DNA of 64,000 nucleotides from Flammeovirga sp. EKP202 (GTDB lineage: Bacteria > Bacteroidota > Bacteroidia > Cytophagales > Flammeovirgaceae). Shown piece by piece: positions 26,721 to 34,473 of the stretch (positions within the stretch are counted from its first letter, which is position 1; every line of letters starts with the position of its first letter). A program made the position numbers and the translations under genes. The notes beneath the pieces are model-generated. The model was not told the DNA's origin, did no database searches, and saw nothing but the letters and a program-made list of their open reading frames with translations. The DNA is taken from contig NZ_JACVVP010000014.1 in the NCBI RefSeq assembly GCF_014534745.1, forward strand, positions 1-64,000. Direction: 5' to 3'.

Positions 26721-27854
26721 ATGCGTTTTCAAAATAAAATACACATCCTGCTTTTCTTTTTTACCACCTCTTTACCTTCAATACTTCATGGGCAAGTCGT
26801 AAAAGATAGTCTAGTGGAACAGGTGAATTATGCGAGTAGTAAATTAGTTAAATCCAAAGGGGCACTTCTGAATGGTGAGAAGCATGGAGAGTGGAAATAC
26901 TACTTCAAATCCATCAAAGACAATCATCTTATTTATAGGATTGAAACCTATGATAAAGGTATAAAGCATGGAGACTTTAAAAAGTTTACCAATGAAGGTG
27001 TCATTATTTCTGAAAAGAAGTATGCTAATGGGAAGTTATCTGGTGAGCATAAAAAGTATTACGATGATGGTACTTTAAGCTATTTGAGAAACTATAAAGA
27101 AGGCCTTCCTGAAGGAACAAGTTATTATTACTTCGAAAATGGAAAAATTGAGGAGGTTGCTCATTTTGAAAATGGAAAATTGGAAGGTGAATATATAAAG
27201 TATTACGATGATGGTACCGTCAAAGAAAAGATTCATTACCTCAATGGACTGAAAGATGGGAAGTACTTTTATTACAATAAAAACAACCAACTATTCGTAG
27301 AGCGTGAATACAAAGAAGGGAAAAGAAGGGGAGATGAATTGACCTATTATAATAATGGTCAGTTACAGGAAAAAGTACGCTACGAAGACCAAAAAAAAGT
27401 AGGGAAGTATGAGGCTTTTCATGAGAATGGAAAAGTAAAAACATTGTGCTTTTATGTAGATGGAAAAAGAGAGGGGCAATATCAGTCTTTTTATGATAGT
27501 GGTTTCAAGGAAGTAGAATGCTTCTATAAAGATGGACGTGTTGAAGGGCAATATTTAGAATTTTTAGAAGAACAAAAAGACAAAATATACAGCAAGAAAT
27601 TTTTTAAAAATGGATTACTTGAGGGAGAGGAAATCTTTTATTTTGAAAATACTGATACATTAGAAACACTTATAACTTATGCACAAGGAACAAGAGAGGG
27701 TGATAGTAAAAAGTGGTATCCATCAGGTCAATTAAAAATTCATCGAATCTATAAAAACGATAAGCTTATTTATCATGCATCGTATACAGAAGACGGAGTA
27801 TTGATCAAAGAAGGAAGACTTAATGAGGAGACCAATAAAATGATTTTTAATTAA
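26721..27854 (+). CDS. Secreted YwqK/MORN-like repeat protein
   Basis: 377 aa. Signal peptide of about 25 residues (LPSILHGQ). The rest is a run of about twelve repeats of 22-24 aa with the pattern 'YY.dGtl....Y.nGk..G.y', for example KYYDDGTLSYLRNYKEGLPEG and YYNNGQLQEKVRYEDQKKVGK. This is the MORN-like repeat of proteins often named 'toxin-antitoxin system YwqK family antitoxin'. That name is misleading here: no toxin gene is adjacent and the protein is exported. Such repeats form extended beta-hairpin rods. Function unknown; possibly envelope-associated. Confidence 0.85.
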   Translation: MRFQNKIHILLFFFTTSLPSILHGQVVKDSLVEQVNYASSKLVKSKGALLNGEKHGEWKYYFKSIKDNHLIYRIETYDKGIKHGDFKKFTNEGVIISEKKYANGKLSGEHKKYYDDGTLSYLRNYKEGLPEGTSYYYFENGKIEEVAHFENGKLEGEYIKYYDDGTVKEKIHYLNGLKDGKYFYYNKNNQLFVEREYKEGKRRGDELTYYNNGQLQEKVRYEDQKKVGKYEAFHENGKVKTLCFYVDGKREGQYQSFYDSGFKEVECFYKDGRVEGQYLEFLEEQKDKIYSKKFFKNGLLEGEEIFYFENTDTLETLITYAQGTREGDSKKWYPSGQLKIHRIYKNDKLIYHASYTEDGVLIKEGRLNEETNKMIFN

Positions 27855-28061
27855 TGAAATAAAGCATTTTATTCCATATATTTTTATTACTGAACTTTCT
27901 TAGCTTTTTGCTTCACAACATTAACTTTTTGGCGTGTTTGGGAAGTAGAAGAGAGAAAGCTTGCAGAAATATCGTTTGATAGTTCACAATTCACTAAATT
28001 ACCCACACAACACAACTACTACGACTTTTAAATAAATACTTCAGTAATAAATAATAAGCAA

Positions 28062-29261
28062 ATGAACAAAATTTGTAAACTACTACTACTTACTCTTTTG
28101 TCCTCTTCTCTCTATGGACAAAATGCTTTGGTATGGGATTTTAAAACCAAAGGAGGAGTATATTCCTCTCCTGTGATTGATGACAATACTCTTTACATAG
28201 GAAGTAATGATTCTTGTCTGTATGCTTTGGATAAAGCAAATGGTCAATTGAAATGGAAATTTAAAACCAAAGGAGAAATCAAATCCCGACCACTTCTCTA
28301 TGCAAACAACGTCATCTTTAATAGTACAGATGGATGGATCTATGCTCTTAATAGCAAGAGTGCAGAAGTACAGTGGCAATTCAAAACCGAAGGTGAACAA
28401 CGTAAAGATATTTGGGATTATTTTCTATCCTCTCCCATTATTGATAATGGAAGAGTAATAGTTGGGAGTGGTGACGGACATATTTATGTTATCGATTCAC
28501 AAAGTGGAAAGTTGATCTGGAAATATAAAACAAATGGTATTGTGCATGCTACTCCATTGGTTCATCAAAATAAAGTTTTAATCGGAAGTTTTGACGGCTA
28601 TTTTTATGCACTTGATGCTGAAAATGGTAGCTTGATTTGGAAGTTTAAAACTGTTGGTGATGCATATTTCCCTATTGGAGAAATTCAAAAAGGAGCAGCT
28701 TTATATAATAATACGGTCATCTTTGGCAGCAGAGACTATAATATTTACGCTTTAAATGCTGAGACAGGAAGAGGTGTTTGGAACAGGAAAGAAACAGGAA
28801 GTTGGGTGATTGCAACTCCTTTAGTGGTAGAGGATAGAATACATGTTGGTACTTCAGATTCTCATAGGTTTGGTAGCTTCTCGGCCATAGATGGTACTGA
28901 GGTAGCCTCTTACCTTTTAAACATGCGTGTTTATGGAGAAGCAATTTTGTATGAAAACAATATCTATTTTGGGTGTTTCAATGGGAAATTATACACAATT
29001 GATCAATCAAAAAGAAAACTAAAGGAGTTATTTCAGACATATGGAAGTCAAATGAACTACCATAATGTGTATAATAAAAAAGGACATTTTAAAGCAGGTT
29101 TTGAGTTGTATGGTCAAGATGTAAAAGGAGCGGAAAAGAAAATTTTAGACCTAGGGTCTATTTTGTCTACTCCAATTATTGATAACGGAACGATCTACTT
29201 TGGCGATGCTAATGGATCAATTTACGCTTTAAAACTGCATAAGAAATACATTGTAAACTAA
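28062..29261 (+). CDS. Secreted PQQ-type beta-propeller protein (BamB-like repeats)
   Basis: 399 aa. Signal peptide of 18-19 residues (SSSLYGQ). Then about seven propeller blades with the PQQ-enzyme motif, such as YALDKANGQLKWKFKTKG, YVIDSQSGKLIWKYKTNG, YALDAENGSLIWKFKTVG and YALNAETGRGVWNRKETG. There are no lipobox and no dehydrogenase catalytic residues, so a binding or scaffold role is more likely than an enzyme. The last bases, including the TAA stop, fall within the beginning of a dispersed R repeat (29256 on), so the natural C-terminus may have been altered. No partner genes nearby. Confidence 0.85.
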   Translation: MNKICKLLLLTLLSSSLYGQNALVWDFKTKGGVYSSPVIDDNTLYIGSNDSCLYALDKANGQLKWKFKTKGEIKSRPLLYANNVIFNSTDGWIYALNSKSAEVQWQFKTEGEQRKDIWDYFLSSPIIDNGRVIVGSGDGHIYVIDSQSGKLIWKYKTNGIVHATPLVHQNKVLIGSFDGYFYALDAENGSLIWKFKTVGDAYFPIGEIQKGAALYNNTVIFGSRDYNIYALNAETGRGVWNRKETGSWVIATPLVVEDRIHVGTSDSHRFGSFSAIDGTEVASYLLNMRVYGEAILYENNIYFGCFNGKLYTIDQSKRKLKELFQTYGSQMNYHNVYNKKGHFKAGFELYGQDVKGAEKKILDLGSILSTPIIDNGTIYFGDANGSIYALKLHKKYIVN

Positions 29262-29536
29262 ATTATCGTCAACTTTTAATAGACCTTTCTGCAAGCATTT
29301 ATAGGGTCTACTTTCAAACTTCCTTCTTCTTCATTTTTGTCTTGAAACAAAAACGAAGCAAAAAATTCAAGGCTTAGAAGTCAAAAGCTAAATTCCATTT
29401 CTCTCGCCTAAATGATTTTAAACTCGCTGCGCTCAAACAACAAAATCATTTTTAACGGCTCAATACATGGAATTCTGAACGCTTTTCCCTTCAAGGCCGA
29501 GGGAGATACTACTAAATGATGGTCTGATTACATGTT
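29256..29536 (+). repeat. Dispersed repeat R, copy 2 (full-length)
   Basis: About 280 bp matching 1169-1436, with the internal inverted repeat AAATGATTTT (29410-29419) and AAAATCATTT (29442-29451). Near its end it has GGTCTG inserted relative to copy 1. It begins in the last codons of the propeller gene and supplies its stop codon. Confidence 0.75.
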
Positions 29537-29560
29537 AAAAGACAAAGGTTTTATAATAAT

Positions 29561-29719
29561 TTTCTAAAATGCAGTTCTGTAGGGACGTTGCATTGCAACG
29601 TCCTCGCGAACCACAACACACTACCATTAATCCTTCGTAAAAGGAGTAATATTAATTAACGAAAATTTAGTTTACAGTGTACTAGTATACTGTAAACTAA
29701 ATTTTCGGCATTTTAGAAA
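29561..29719. mobile_element. MITE-like segment with 12-bp terminal inverted repeats
   Basis: TTTCTAAAATGC (29561-29572) and GCATTTTAGAAA (29708-29719) are perfect terminal inverted repeats bounding 159 bp. Inside are a 21-bp palindrome (GGACGTTGCA-T-TGCAACGTCC, 29583-29603) and a 48-bp near-perfect palindrome (29660-29707). No transposase and no clear target-site duplication are seen, so mobility is inferred only from shape. Confidence 0.45.
29660..29707. repeat. 48-bp near-perfect palindrome
   Basis: Arms CGAAAATTTAGTTTACAGT (29660-29678) and 29689-29707 are perfect reverse complements. The 10-nt centre is GTACTAGTAT, whose inner eight bases TACTAGTA are also palindromic. Only one symmetric position is mismatched. 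Confidence 0.9.
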
Positions 29720-29860
29720 TGTGGACTTTCTATCCAATTCTAATGGTAGTGCCTTCAAGGTCTTGAATTGTTTGCTTCTTTTTGTTTCAAGGTAAAAACG
29801 AAGAGGAAGGAAGCTTGAAAGTAGACCCTATGAAATCTTGAAGAAAGATCAATTAAAAAC
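29720..29860 (-). repeat. Dispersed repeat R, inverted partial copy (R4)
   Basis: GACTTTCTATCCAATTC, CCTTCAAGGTCTTGAATTG, TTTGTTTCAAGG and GGAAGCTTGAAAGTAGACCC match the reverse complement of copy 2. The AAATGATTTT hairpin part is deleted. It faces copy 2 across the MITE-like segment. Confidence 0.65.
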
Positions 29861-29914
29861 AGAGACCTCTAGTTATTTATCAGAAGTCTTTGTTTTTTTT
29901 GATTATTTAATTTA

Positions 29915-29943
29915 TTGTATTACTTAATACATCTGTATATTTG
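29915..29943 (+). promoter_or_regulatory. Promoter of the second 446-aa lipoprotein gene
   Basis: TTG (29915-29917), 18 nt, TATATTTG (29936-29943), 38 nt before the ATG at 29981. The sequence around the -7 box is shared with the paralog promoter at 3329-3336. Confidence 0.65.
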
Positions 29944-29980
29944 CAGCCAATCTAATTTTATTTTTTAGCTGAAAACAGAA

Positions 29981-31321
29981 ATGACAAAATATTTACTTTT
30001 ACTTCTAGTAGCAGGAGTATCGTCCTGTATCACTTCATCTCCCAACAATCTTACAAAGAGTAAGCACCTCAAAGGGGATGTATTTCAAATCATCGAGAAA
30101 AAATATTACGCGAATCTGAGTAAGGGAGGGTATTCTATAAAATATGAGGATAATTTATCTTACGATATTACGACCTATAACTCACAAAATAATAGGGTGA
30201 AGAAGGAATATATCAATCGTGAGGGAGAAGTGTTTTGGTATATCGAAGATGTGTATGATGCAAATGGTAATTTGATCTCGAAGTCTAGTTTTTTTGATCA
30301 TCAACTTGAGTCAAAGTTCAAGAATAGAATAGAGGATGATAAGGTGATGGAAACAACGTATTATGGTAAAGATGGAAAAATCAGACGTACTAGTTTGAGA
30401 AAATATGAAGGAGACTCACTTTATATTGTGACAGAGTTGGATACAACTGGAGAGATACATATGATCAGTGACATTAGAAAAGAAGGAGGAAAGATCGTTT
30501 CAATGATGGATAAGTTTCCAACAGGTAAAAGAAAAAGGAGTATAAAATATGAGCTCAATAGTGCTGGAGATATTACTAAGAGAGTAGAAGAAAACTTTCA
30601 AGATGGGAAGTCGAAAGTAAATCACTTTGAATACGATTATGATCAAAAGGGGAATTGGGTAAAGAAATATCATTTTAGTCAAAACAAACAACTACTGCAG
30701 GTTTCTGTGAGAAATATAATTTATTTAGAAGATGAAAAGAAACCTATTACCCAAAATACGATTCATGGAGAGTGGTTTGTATTTGGTACAAAAGCAGATA
30801 AGTTAGTACTGAATGACGATTATACTTTCTCTTTAGGAAAAAAAGAAACTTCAGAAGTCACCGGGTCATGGTCATTGAACACGAAAAAACATCAACTCAT
30901 TTTAAAACAAACCAATAAAGAAAATGAAATTGTATTTGACTGTTCTCTAAAGGGGAAAATGCTATATCTGCAAAGCAAAGATATTGAAGAACTACTACAG
31001 CTAGAAAGGAGAGCACCAATACTTGAAGGTTTTATTCAGAAAGTATCAGAAAAGGCATTTCTCAAAAAATGGAAAATTCAAGGCCGAGACAATGCATATA
31101 TTGAATTTTTACCTGATAATATTTTCGCTATTTCAAGATCAGGTGAAGTAGTTGAAAAAGGGTATTGGAAATTGAATGATAACATTCTTCTTCTCAAAGA
31201 AGATGAAAAATCAAGAGAAAGGGAGTTTATTTATGATTTTAATGATAAGCACTTGAAGATATTTGATACTTCAGGTAATATTATTTTCCTTTTAGAGGAG
31301 TATAATGAAAAAATGAATTAG
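29981..31321 (+). CDS. Lipoprotein, 446 aa, with two C-terminal lipocalin-like repeats (paralog B)
   Basis: 446 aa, the same length as its paralog at 3376-4716. Lipobox at C16 (VAGVSSC). YD-like beta segments fill the first half (IKYEDNLSYDITTYNSQNN; HFEYDYDQKGNWVKKYHF). The first C-terminal module starts IHGEWFVFGTKADKLVL and contains GSWSLNTKKHQLIL; the second starts FLKKWKIQGRDNAYIEF and contains GYWKLNDNILLLKED. The first Gly-x-Trp of module 2 is replaced by KKW. The two proteins share order and spacing throughout but differ at many positions, so the duplication is old. Function unknown; lipid-anchored envelope protein. Confidence 0.75.
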   Translation: MTKYLLLLLVAGVSSCITSSPNNLTKSKHLKGDVFQIIEKKYYANLSKGGYSIKYEDNLSYDITTYNSQNNRVKKEYINREGEVFWYIEDVYDANGNLISKSSFFDHQLESKFKNRIEDDKVMETTYYGKDGKIRRTSLRKYEGDSLYIVTELDTTGEIHMISDIRKEGGKIVSMMDKFPTGKRKRSIKYELNSAGDITKRVEENFQDGKSKVNHFEYDYDQKGNWVKKYHFSQNKQLLQVSVRNIIYLEDEKKPITQNTIHGEWFVFGTKADKLVLNDDYTFSLGKKETSEVTGSWSLNTKKHQLILKQTNKENEIVFDCSLKGKMLYLQSKDIEELLQLERRAPILEGFIQKVSEKAFLKKWKIQGRDNAYIEFLPDNIFAISRSGEVVEKGYWKLNDNILLLKEDEKSREREFIYDFNDKHLKIFDTSGNIIFLLEEYNEKMN

Positions 31322-31342
31322 AATCTCATTTTTATTGATAGT

Positions 31343-31384
31343 CACATCACAAGTGCTAACTATTAGTAGTACACTTGTGATGTG
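31343..31384. terminator. Bidirectional hairpin between convergent lipoprotein genes
   Basis: CACATCACAAGTG (31343-31355) pairs perfectly with 31372-31384. It lies 22 nt after the plus-strand stop at 31321 and 16 nt after the minus-strand stop at 31400. Confidence 0.7.
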
Positions 31385-31399
31385 GAAAAAAATATTATT

Positions 31400-32272
31400 T
31401 TAATTCTCTGTATAGTAATATTCATAGCTAATGTAATCTTCTAAACCTGAGGCGTATTTTATAGATAACTCAGCGTTGAGAGGATAATCATCTTCATCAT
31501 AATTGAATTTATACTCCCAAGTATAGAGTAGCGTAGGAATCCCGCTTGCATAAGTTGTATTTGTAATAAGCTGAGGATTATTTTTCGTTTTATAGGAATC
31601 AAAATTATAGATCATCTGTGGAAAGTCCATTCCTTCAAAGTGAGTGGCTAACTTAGGATTGCTGTCGTATTGAATGGAAATGACATTTACAGGATCTTTG
31701 TCTCTATAGCTATCAATTTGTTGGTCGAATGCTTCTGTATCAAGCAACGCTTCCTCTCCAGGTACATATCTTGAGATTTTAGTAATGTTACCGTCGGTCC
31801 ATTCAAAAAAGTCTATTAGGAAGACTTGATTGTCTTTGAAATGTTTTTTGACAAAGGGTTTATTGATATCATTAGTAAACAGGTGTTCGTTATCAATTTC
31901 CCCTGTTGTGATATCAGAGTATTTAATGATTTTATCATCTGTTACAGAAAAATTATATACCTCTTGATAATGCTGCCCTTCACCATTTTTTAACCCAAAG
32001 GTATATTCAGTAATATGTTGACCTGAATTGTAATTAATATTTACAATTTCCTGACTACTTGGATACTGAGGGGCAAAAGGGTGGTCTTCAAACTTAATGG
32101 ATTGTACAGTGAAGTCAGGTTGATAAGTAACAACATGAGCGTTTAAAAATTCACCTGTTTCTTTTGAAAAACTCTTAATTCGGCTGATGTGTTTTAATGG
32201 TTGAGAGTCATTTTCATTATTGCATGAAAATAGGAAGAGAAGGCTGATGCCAAGAATAAAAATGTGTTTCAT
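31400..32272 (-). CDS. Putative lipoprotein, DUF4595-like (290 aa)
   Basis: 290 aa with a lipobox at C17 (LLFLFSCNNEND), the acidic and Asn residues after the Cys being usual for exported Bacteroidota lipoproteins. The body is beta-rich with repeated short segments such as VVTYQPDFTVQSIKFED, FFEWTDGNITKISRY and FNYDEDDYPLNAELSIKY. The last one matches the C-terminal phrase of the 273-aa lipoprotein at 231-1052, so both likely belong to one divergent family. It converges on the 446-aa lipoprotein gene. A minus-strand TATCTTTG (32320-32313) may be its -7 box. Function unknown. Confidence 0.75.
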   Translation of the reverse strand: MKHIFILGISLLFLFSCNNENDSQPLKHISRIKSFSKETGEFLNAHVVTYQPDFTVQSIKFEDHPFAPQYPSSQEIVNINYNSGQHITEYTFGLKNGEGQHYQEVYNFSVTDDKIIKYSDITTGEIDNEHLFTNDINKPFVKKHFKDNQVFLIDFFEWTDGNITKISRYVPGEEALLDTEAFDQQIDSYRDKDPVNVISIQYDSNPKLATHFEGMDFPQMIYNFDSYKTKNNPQLITNTTYASGIPTLLYTWEYKFNYDEDDYPLNAELSIKYASGLEDYISYEYYYTEN

Positions 32273-32363
32273 TTTAAATTAAGTACAATAGTTTGTTTGC
32301 ATTTATAAAGATCAAAGATAGTCGTTTTGTGTGAATAAATGTTCAATGTAATTTTCAAGTAAG

Positions 32364-32756
32364 TTATATTTTCATGAACATTGATAATTTATCTTTTAAA
32401 TCAATAATATCTTCGTATTCTAAAACCTGATCAGCACATCCACTCACGGTAGTTGAATAATCACTTCCTTTTTTTCTGATGTAAATCACTGGAATATTCT
32501 TCGCATAAGCATAACCCACTTCAATACCTACACCTATCGCTTTTGTGGTGAGTTCTGCAATTAATACATCACTGTTGTCTATTTCTTGAAATGCAGCGGC
32601 CATCATTTCTTTTTCTTCATGAGGTTGGAAATGATAGTGATCTACAAATACAAAGAGTTCACAATGCTCTTTTTGAAGAATTGACCTAAGCGTTTCTATT
32701 TCCTCATCAAATTTTTTCCTGTTGGAAAAGCTAATTCCTAAATAGGCTTTTTTCAT
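32364..32756 (-). CDS. Nucleoside 2-deoxyribosyltransferase-like protein
   Basis: 130 aa. The fold signature is seen as YLGISFSNRKKFDEEI at the start, IDNSDVLIAELT in the middle, and GIGVEVGY-type AIGVGIEVGYAYAKNIPVI, where the Glu corresponds to the catalytic nucleophile of the family. Members cleave or exchange the N-glycosidic bond of (deoxy)nucleosides or nucleotides, as in DNPH1-type or phage enzymes; others are of unknown function. It is short but complete. Cytoplasmic, single gene. The substrate is open. A minus-strand TATATTTG (32792-32785) lies 29 nt before the ATG and could be its promoter box. Confidence 0.75.
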   Translation of the reverse strand: MKKAYLGISFSNRKKFDEEIETLRSILQKEHCELFVFVDHYHFQPHEEKEMMAAAFQEIDNSDVLIAELTTKAIGVGIEVGYAYAKNIPVIYIRKKGSDYSTTVSGCADQVLEYEDIIDLKDKLSMFMKI

Positions 32757-32989
32757 GGTGAGAGTATCAAAATTTGTGATAGGTCAAATATAGAGAAAGT
32801 TATGGGAATCAGATTAGTTTAAAATGTACTCATAATACTTTCAATGTTTTCTTTAGTGTCATTTAAAAAAGAATAGCATTTTGGTTTCAGTCGACTTAAT
32901 AAAAGCAAAAATGATTATTATTCCGATTTCGTCCCTTAAATTCGCCTCAGATCTACATTGTATTGATATAAACCGATTTATTTTACATC

Positions 32990-33373
32990 ATGAAAATCAA
33001 CCAAATAAAAACACTCAATTATCTTTTTATCATTGCATTTTCTCTATTTGCTTACGGATGTAAATCACAGCAGATTCAAATTGTAGGAGGAGACAGTCAA
33101 GGGCAGGTAGTAGCCGATGATAATGGGTTACAGGTGACACCGGGAACGTGCGTTTTTTATGGTGAAGTACTTGTAGTTGAAGGTGGTGGAGTGATCTTTT
33201 TTGTGAAATCATTAGACGGTTGTGGCCCCGGAGTCACTAGATACCCTAAAGTAGGAACAAAATTATCGGCAAGGTTTAGAGGAGAGTTACCTTGTCAGGT
33301 AGGGGAACATGTACAAGTGAAAGTTTCTGAATTTGAGAAATCATATTCTATTTTAGAGGTGATTCCTTTATAA
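32990..33373 (+). CDS. Small lipoprotein of unknown function (127 aa)
   Basis: 127 aa. Lipobox IAFSLFAYGCKSQQ places the lipidated Cys at residue 24. The mature part is beta-rich and holds four Cys: GTCVFYGEVLVVEGGGVIFF, LDGCGPGV and GELPCQVGEHVQVKVSEF. The tail (LPCQVGEHVQVKVSEFEKSYSILEV) resembles a small OB- or SH3-like barrel, but no family was recognised. The start at 32990 puts the hydrophobic stretch correctly for a signal. It ends 20 nt before the promoter of the ptb operon and is probably independent of it. Confidence 0.7.
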   Translation: MKINQIKTLNYLFIIAFSLFAYGCKSQQIQIVGGDSQGQVVADDNGLQVTPGTCVFYGEVLVVEGGGVIFFVKSLDGCGPGVTRYPKVGTKLSARFRGELPCQVGEHVQVKVSEFEKSYSILEVIPL

Positions 33374-33392
33374 ACACTGTCTTATTTAATCG

Positions 33393-33400
33393 TAACTTTG
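33393..33400 (+). promoter_or_regulatory. Promoter -7 element of the ptb-buk operon
   Basis: TAACTTTG followed by CG matches the Bacteroidota -7 consensus exactly. No TTG is present at the -33 position. It would give a leader of about 155 nt before ptb, which contains a 45-codon ORF from 33447. Confidence 0.5.
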
Positions 33401-33564
33401 CGAAACCATATACAACCAAACCGAAGGAATTAGGGTAATAGCTCAAATGGAAGTTGAGGTGTGTTATACTCCACATCTTGCAATAGCTTCTGACCGATCA
33501 TTTACACTTTTCATTACCAAAGGGTTTGGAGCCAAACATATATACATACTAACCATTATTTATT

Positions 33565-34473
33565 ATGCTAAAGAGTATTTCTGAACTAGTTGATATTTTA
33601 AATGCTCAAACGGCCAAACGTAGATTAGTTTTGTGTGCAGCAGCAGACGATAATGCCCTAGAAGCAGTACATAAAGCTTATACAGCCAATATCATCGAAC
33701 CTGTTTTGGTGGGGAATAAACACGAGATCGAAAAGGTTTGTAACGATCTAAACATCAGTTTTGGAGAAGAAGTGGAGATTTTTCACGCTTTTGACGTGAA
33801 AGAAATGGTCAAAATTTCGGTTTCCTTAATTCATGATGGAAAAGCGGATTTCTTAATGAAAGGTCATTTATCAACCGCAGAGTTAATGAGAGGTGTGCTG
33901 AATAAGGAGTGGGGATTAAAGAAGAGTAGAGTGATTTCTCACCTTGCTTTGTTTGATTTACCGGCTTATCACAAACCGTTGGCATTGACAGATGTAGCCA
34001 TGAACATCGCTCCTGATTTAGAAACAAAGATTGGTATTCTAAACAATGCGATTGATTTCCTTCAAAAGATCGGAATCAATAAACCTAAAGTGGCCGCACT
34101 TGCAGCAGTAGAGATGGTCAATGAAAAAATGCCCGCTACACTTGATGCCGCCCTTTTAACGATTATGGCGAATAGAGGGCAAATCAGAAATTGTGAGATT
34201 GATGGACCTTTGGCTTTTGATAATGCCATCAGCCAAGAGTCTTCTTCACACAAAGGAATTAAAGGAGCCGTTGCCGGTGATGCGGACTTACTATTAGTGC
34301 CAGATATTGAGGCAGGGAATGTATTGTACAAAGCCTTTGTTTTCTTTGCGAGTGCAAAAGTCGCGTCTATTATTTTAGGAGCAAAAGCACCAATTGTTCT
34401 CACTTCACGTGCAGACTCCATGGAAACGAAATTAAACAGTATTCGCCTGGCTGCAGCATCAATTGAATTTTAA
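33565..34473 (+). CDS. ptb: Phosphate butyryltransferase
   Basis: 302 aa, the family length. It belongs to the PTA_PTB family: KRRLVLCAAADDNALEAVHKA at the start, KADFLMKGHLSTAELMRGVLN, AMNIAPDLETKIGILNNAI, and GAVAGDADLLLVPDIEAGN followed by LGAKAPIVLTSRADS at the C-terminus. The enzyme exchanges CoA and phosphate between butyryl-CoA (or branched acyl-CoA) and butyryl phosphate. Its stop codon is immediately followed by the ATG of the kinase gene, as expected for a ptb-buk pair. In a bacterium with ACIII respiration the pair could also serve branched-chain acyl-CoA metabolism; direction cannot be told. Confidence 0.93.
   Translation: MLKSISELVDILNAQTAKRRLVLCAAADDNALEAVHKAYTANIIEPVLVGNKHEIEKVCNDLNISFGEEVEIFHAFDVKEMVKISVSLIHDGKADFLMKGHLSTAELMRGVLNKEWGLKKSRVISHLALFDLPAYHKPLALTDVAMNIAPDLETKIGILNNAIDFLQKIGINKPKVAALAAVEMVNEKMPATLDAALLTIMANRGQIRNCEIDGPLAFDNAISQESSSHKGIKGAVAGDADLLLVPDIEAGNVLYKAFVFFASAKVASIILGAKAPIVLTSRADSMETKLNSIRLAAASIEF

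Noticed and set aside
26721-27854. Toxin-antitoxin system reading of the YwqK-like protein
   Set aside because: The name is inherited from database labels. The protein has a signal peptide and no toxin gene is next to it.
33400-33565. Known riboswitch class in the ptb leader
   Set aside because: I could not match the sequence to any riboswitch core; the region is reported only as a long leader.
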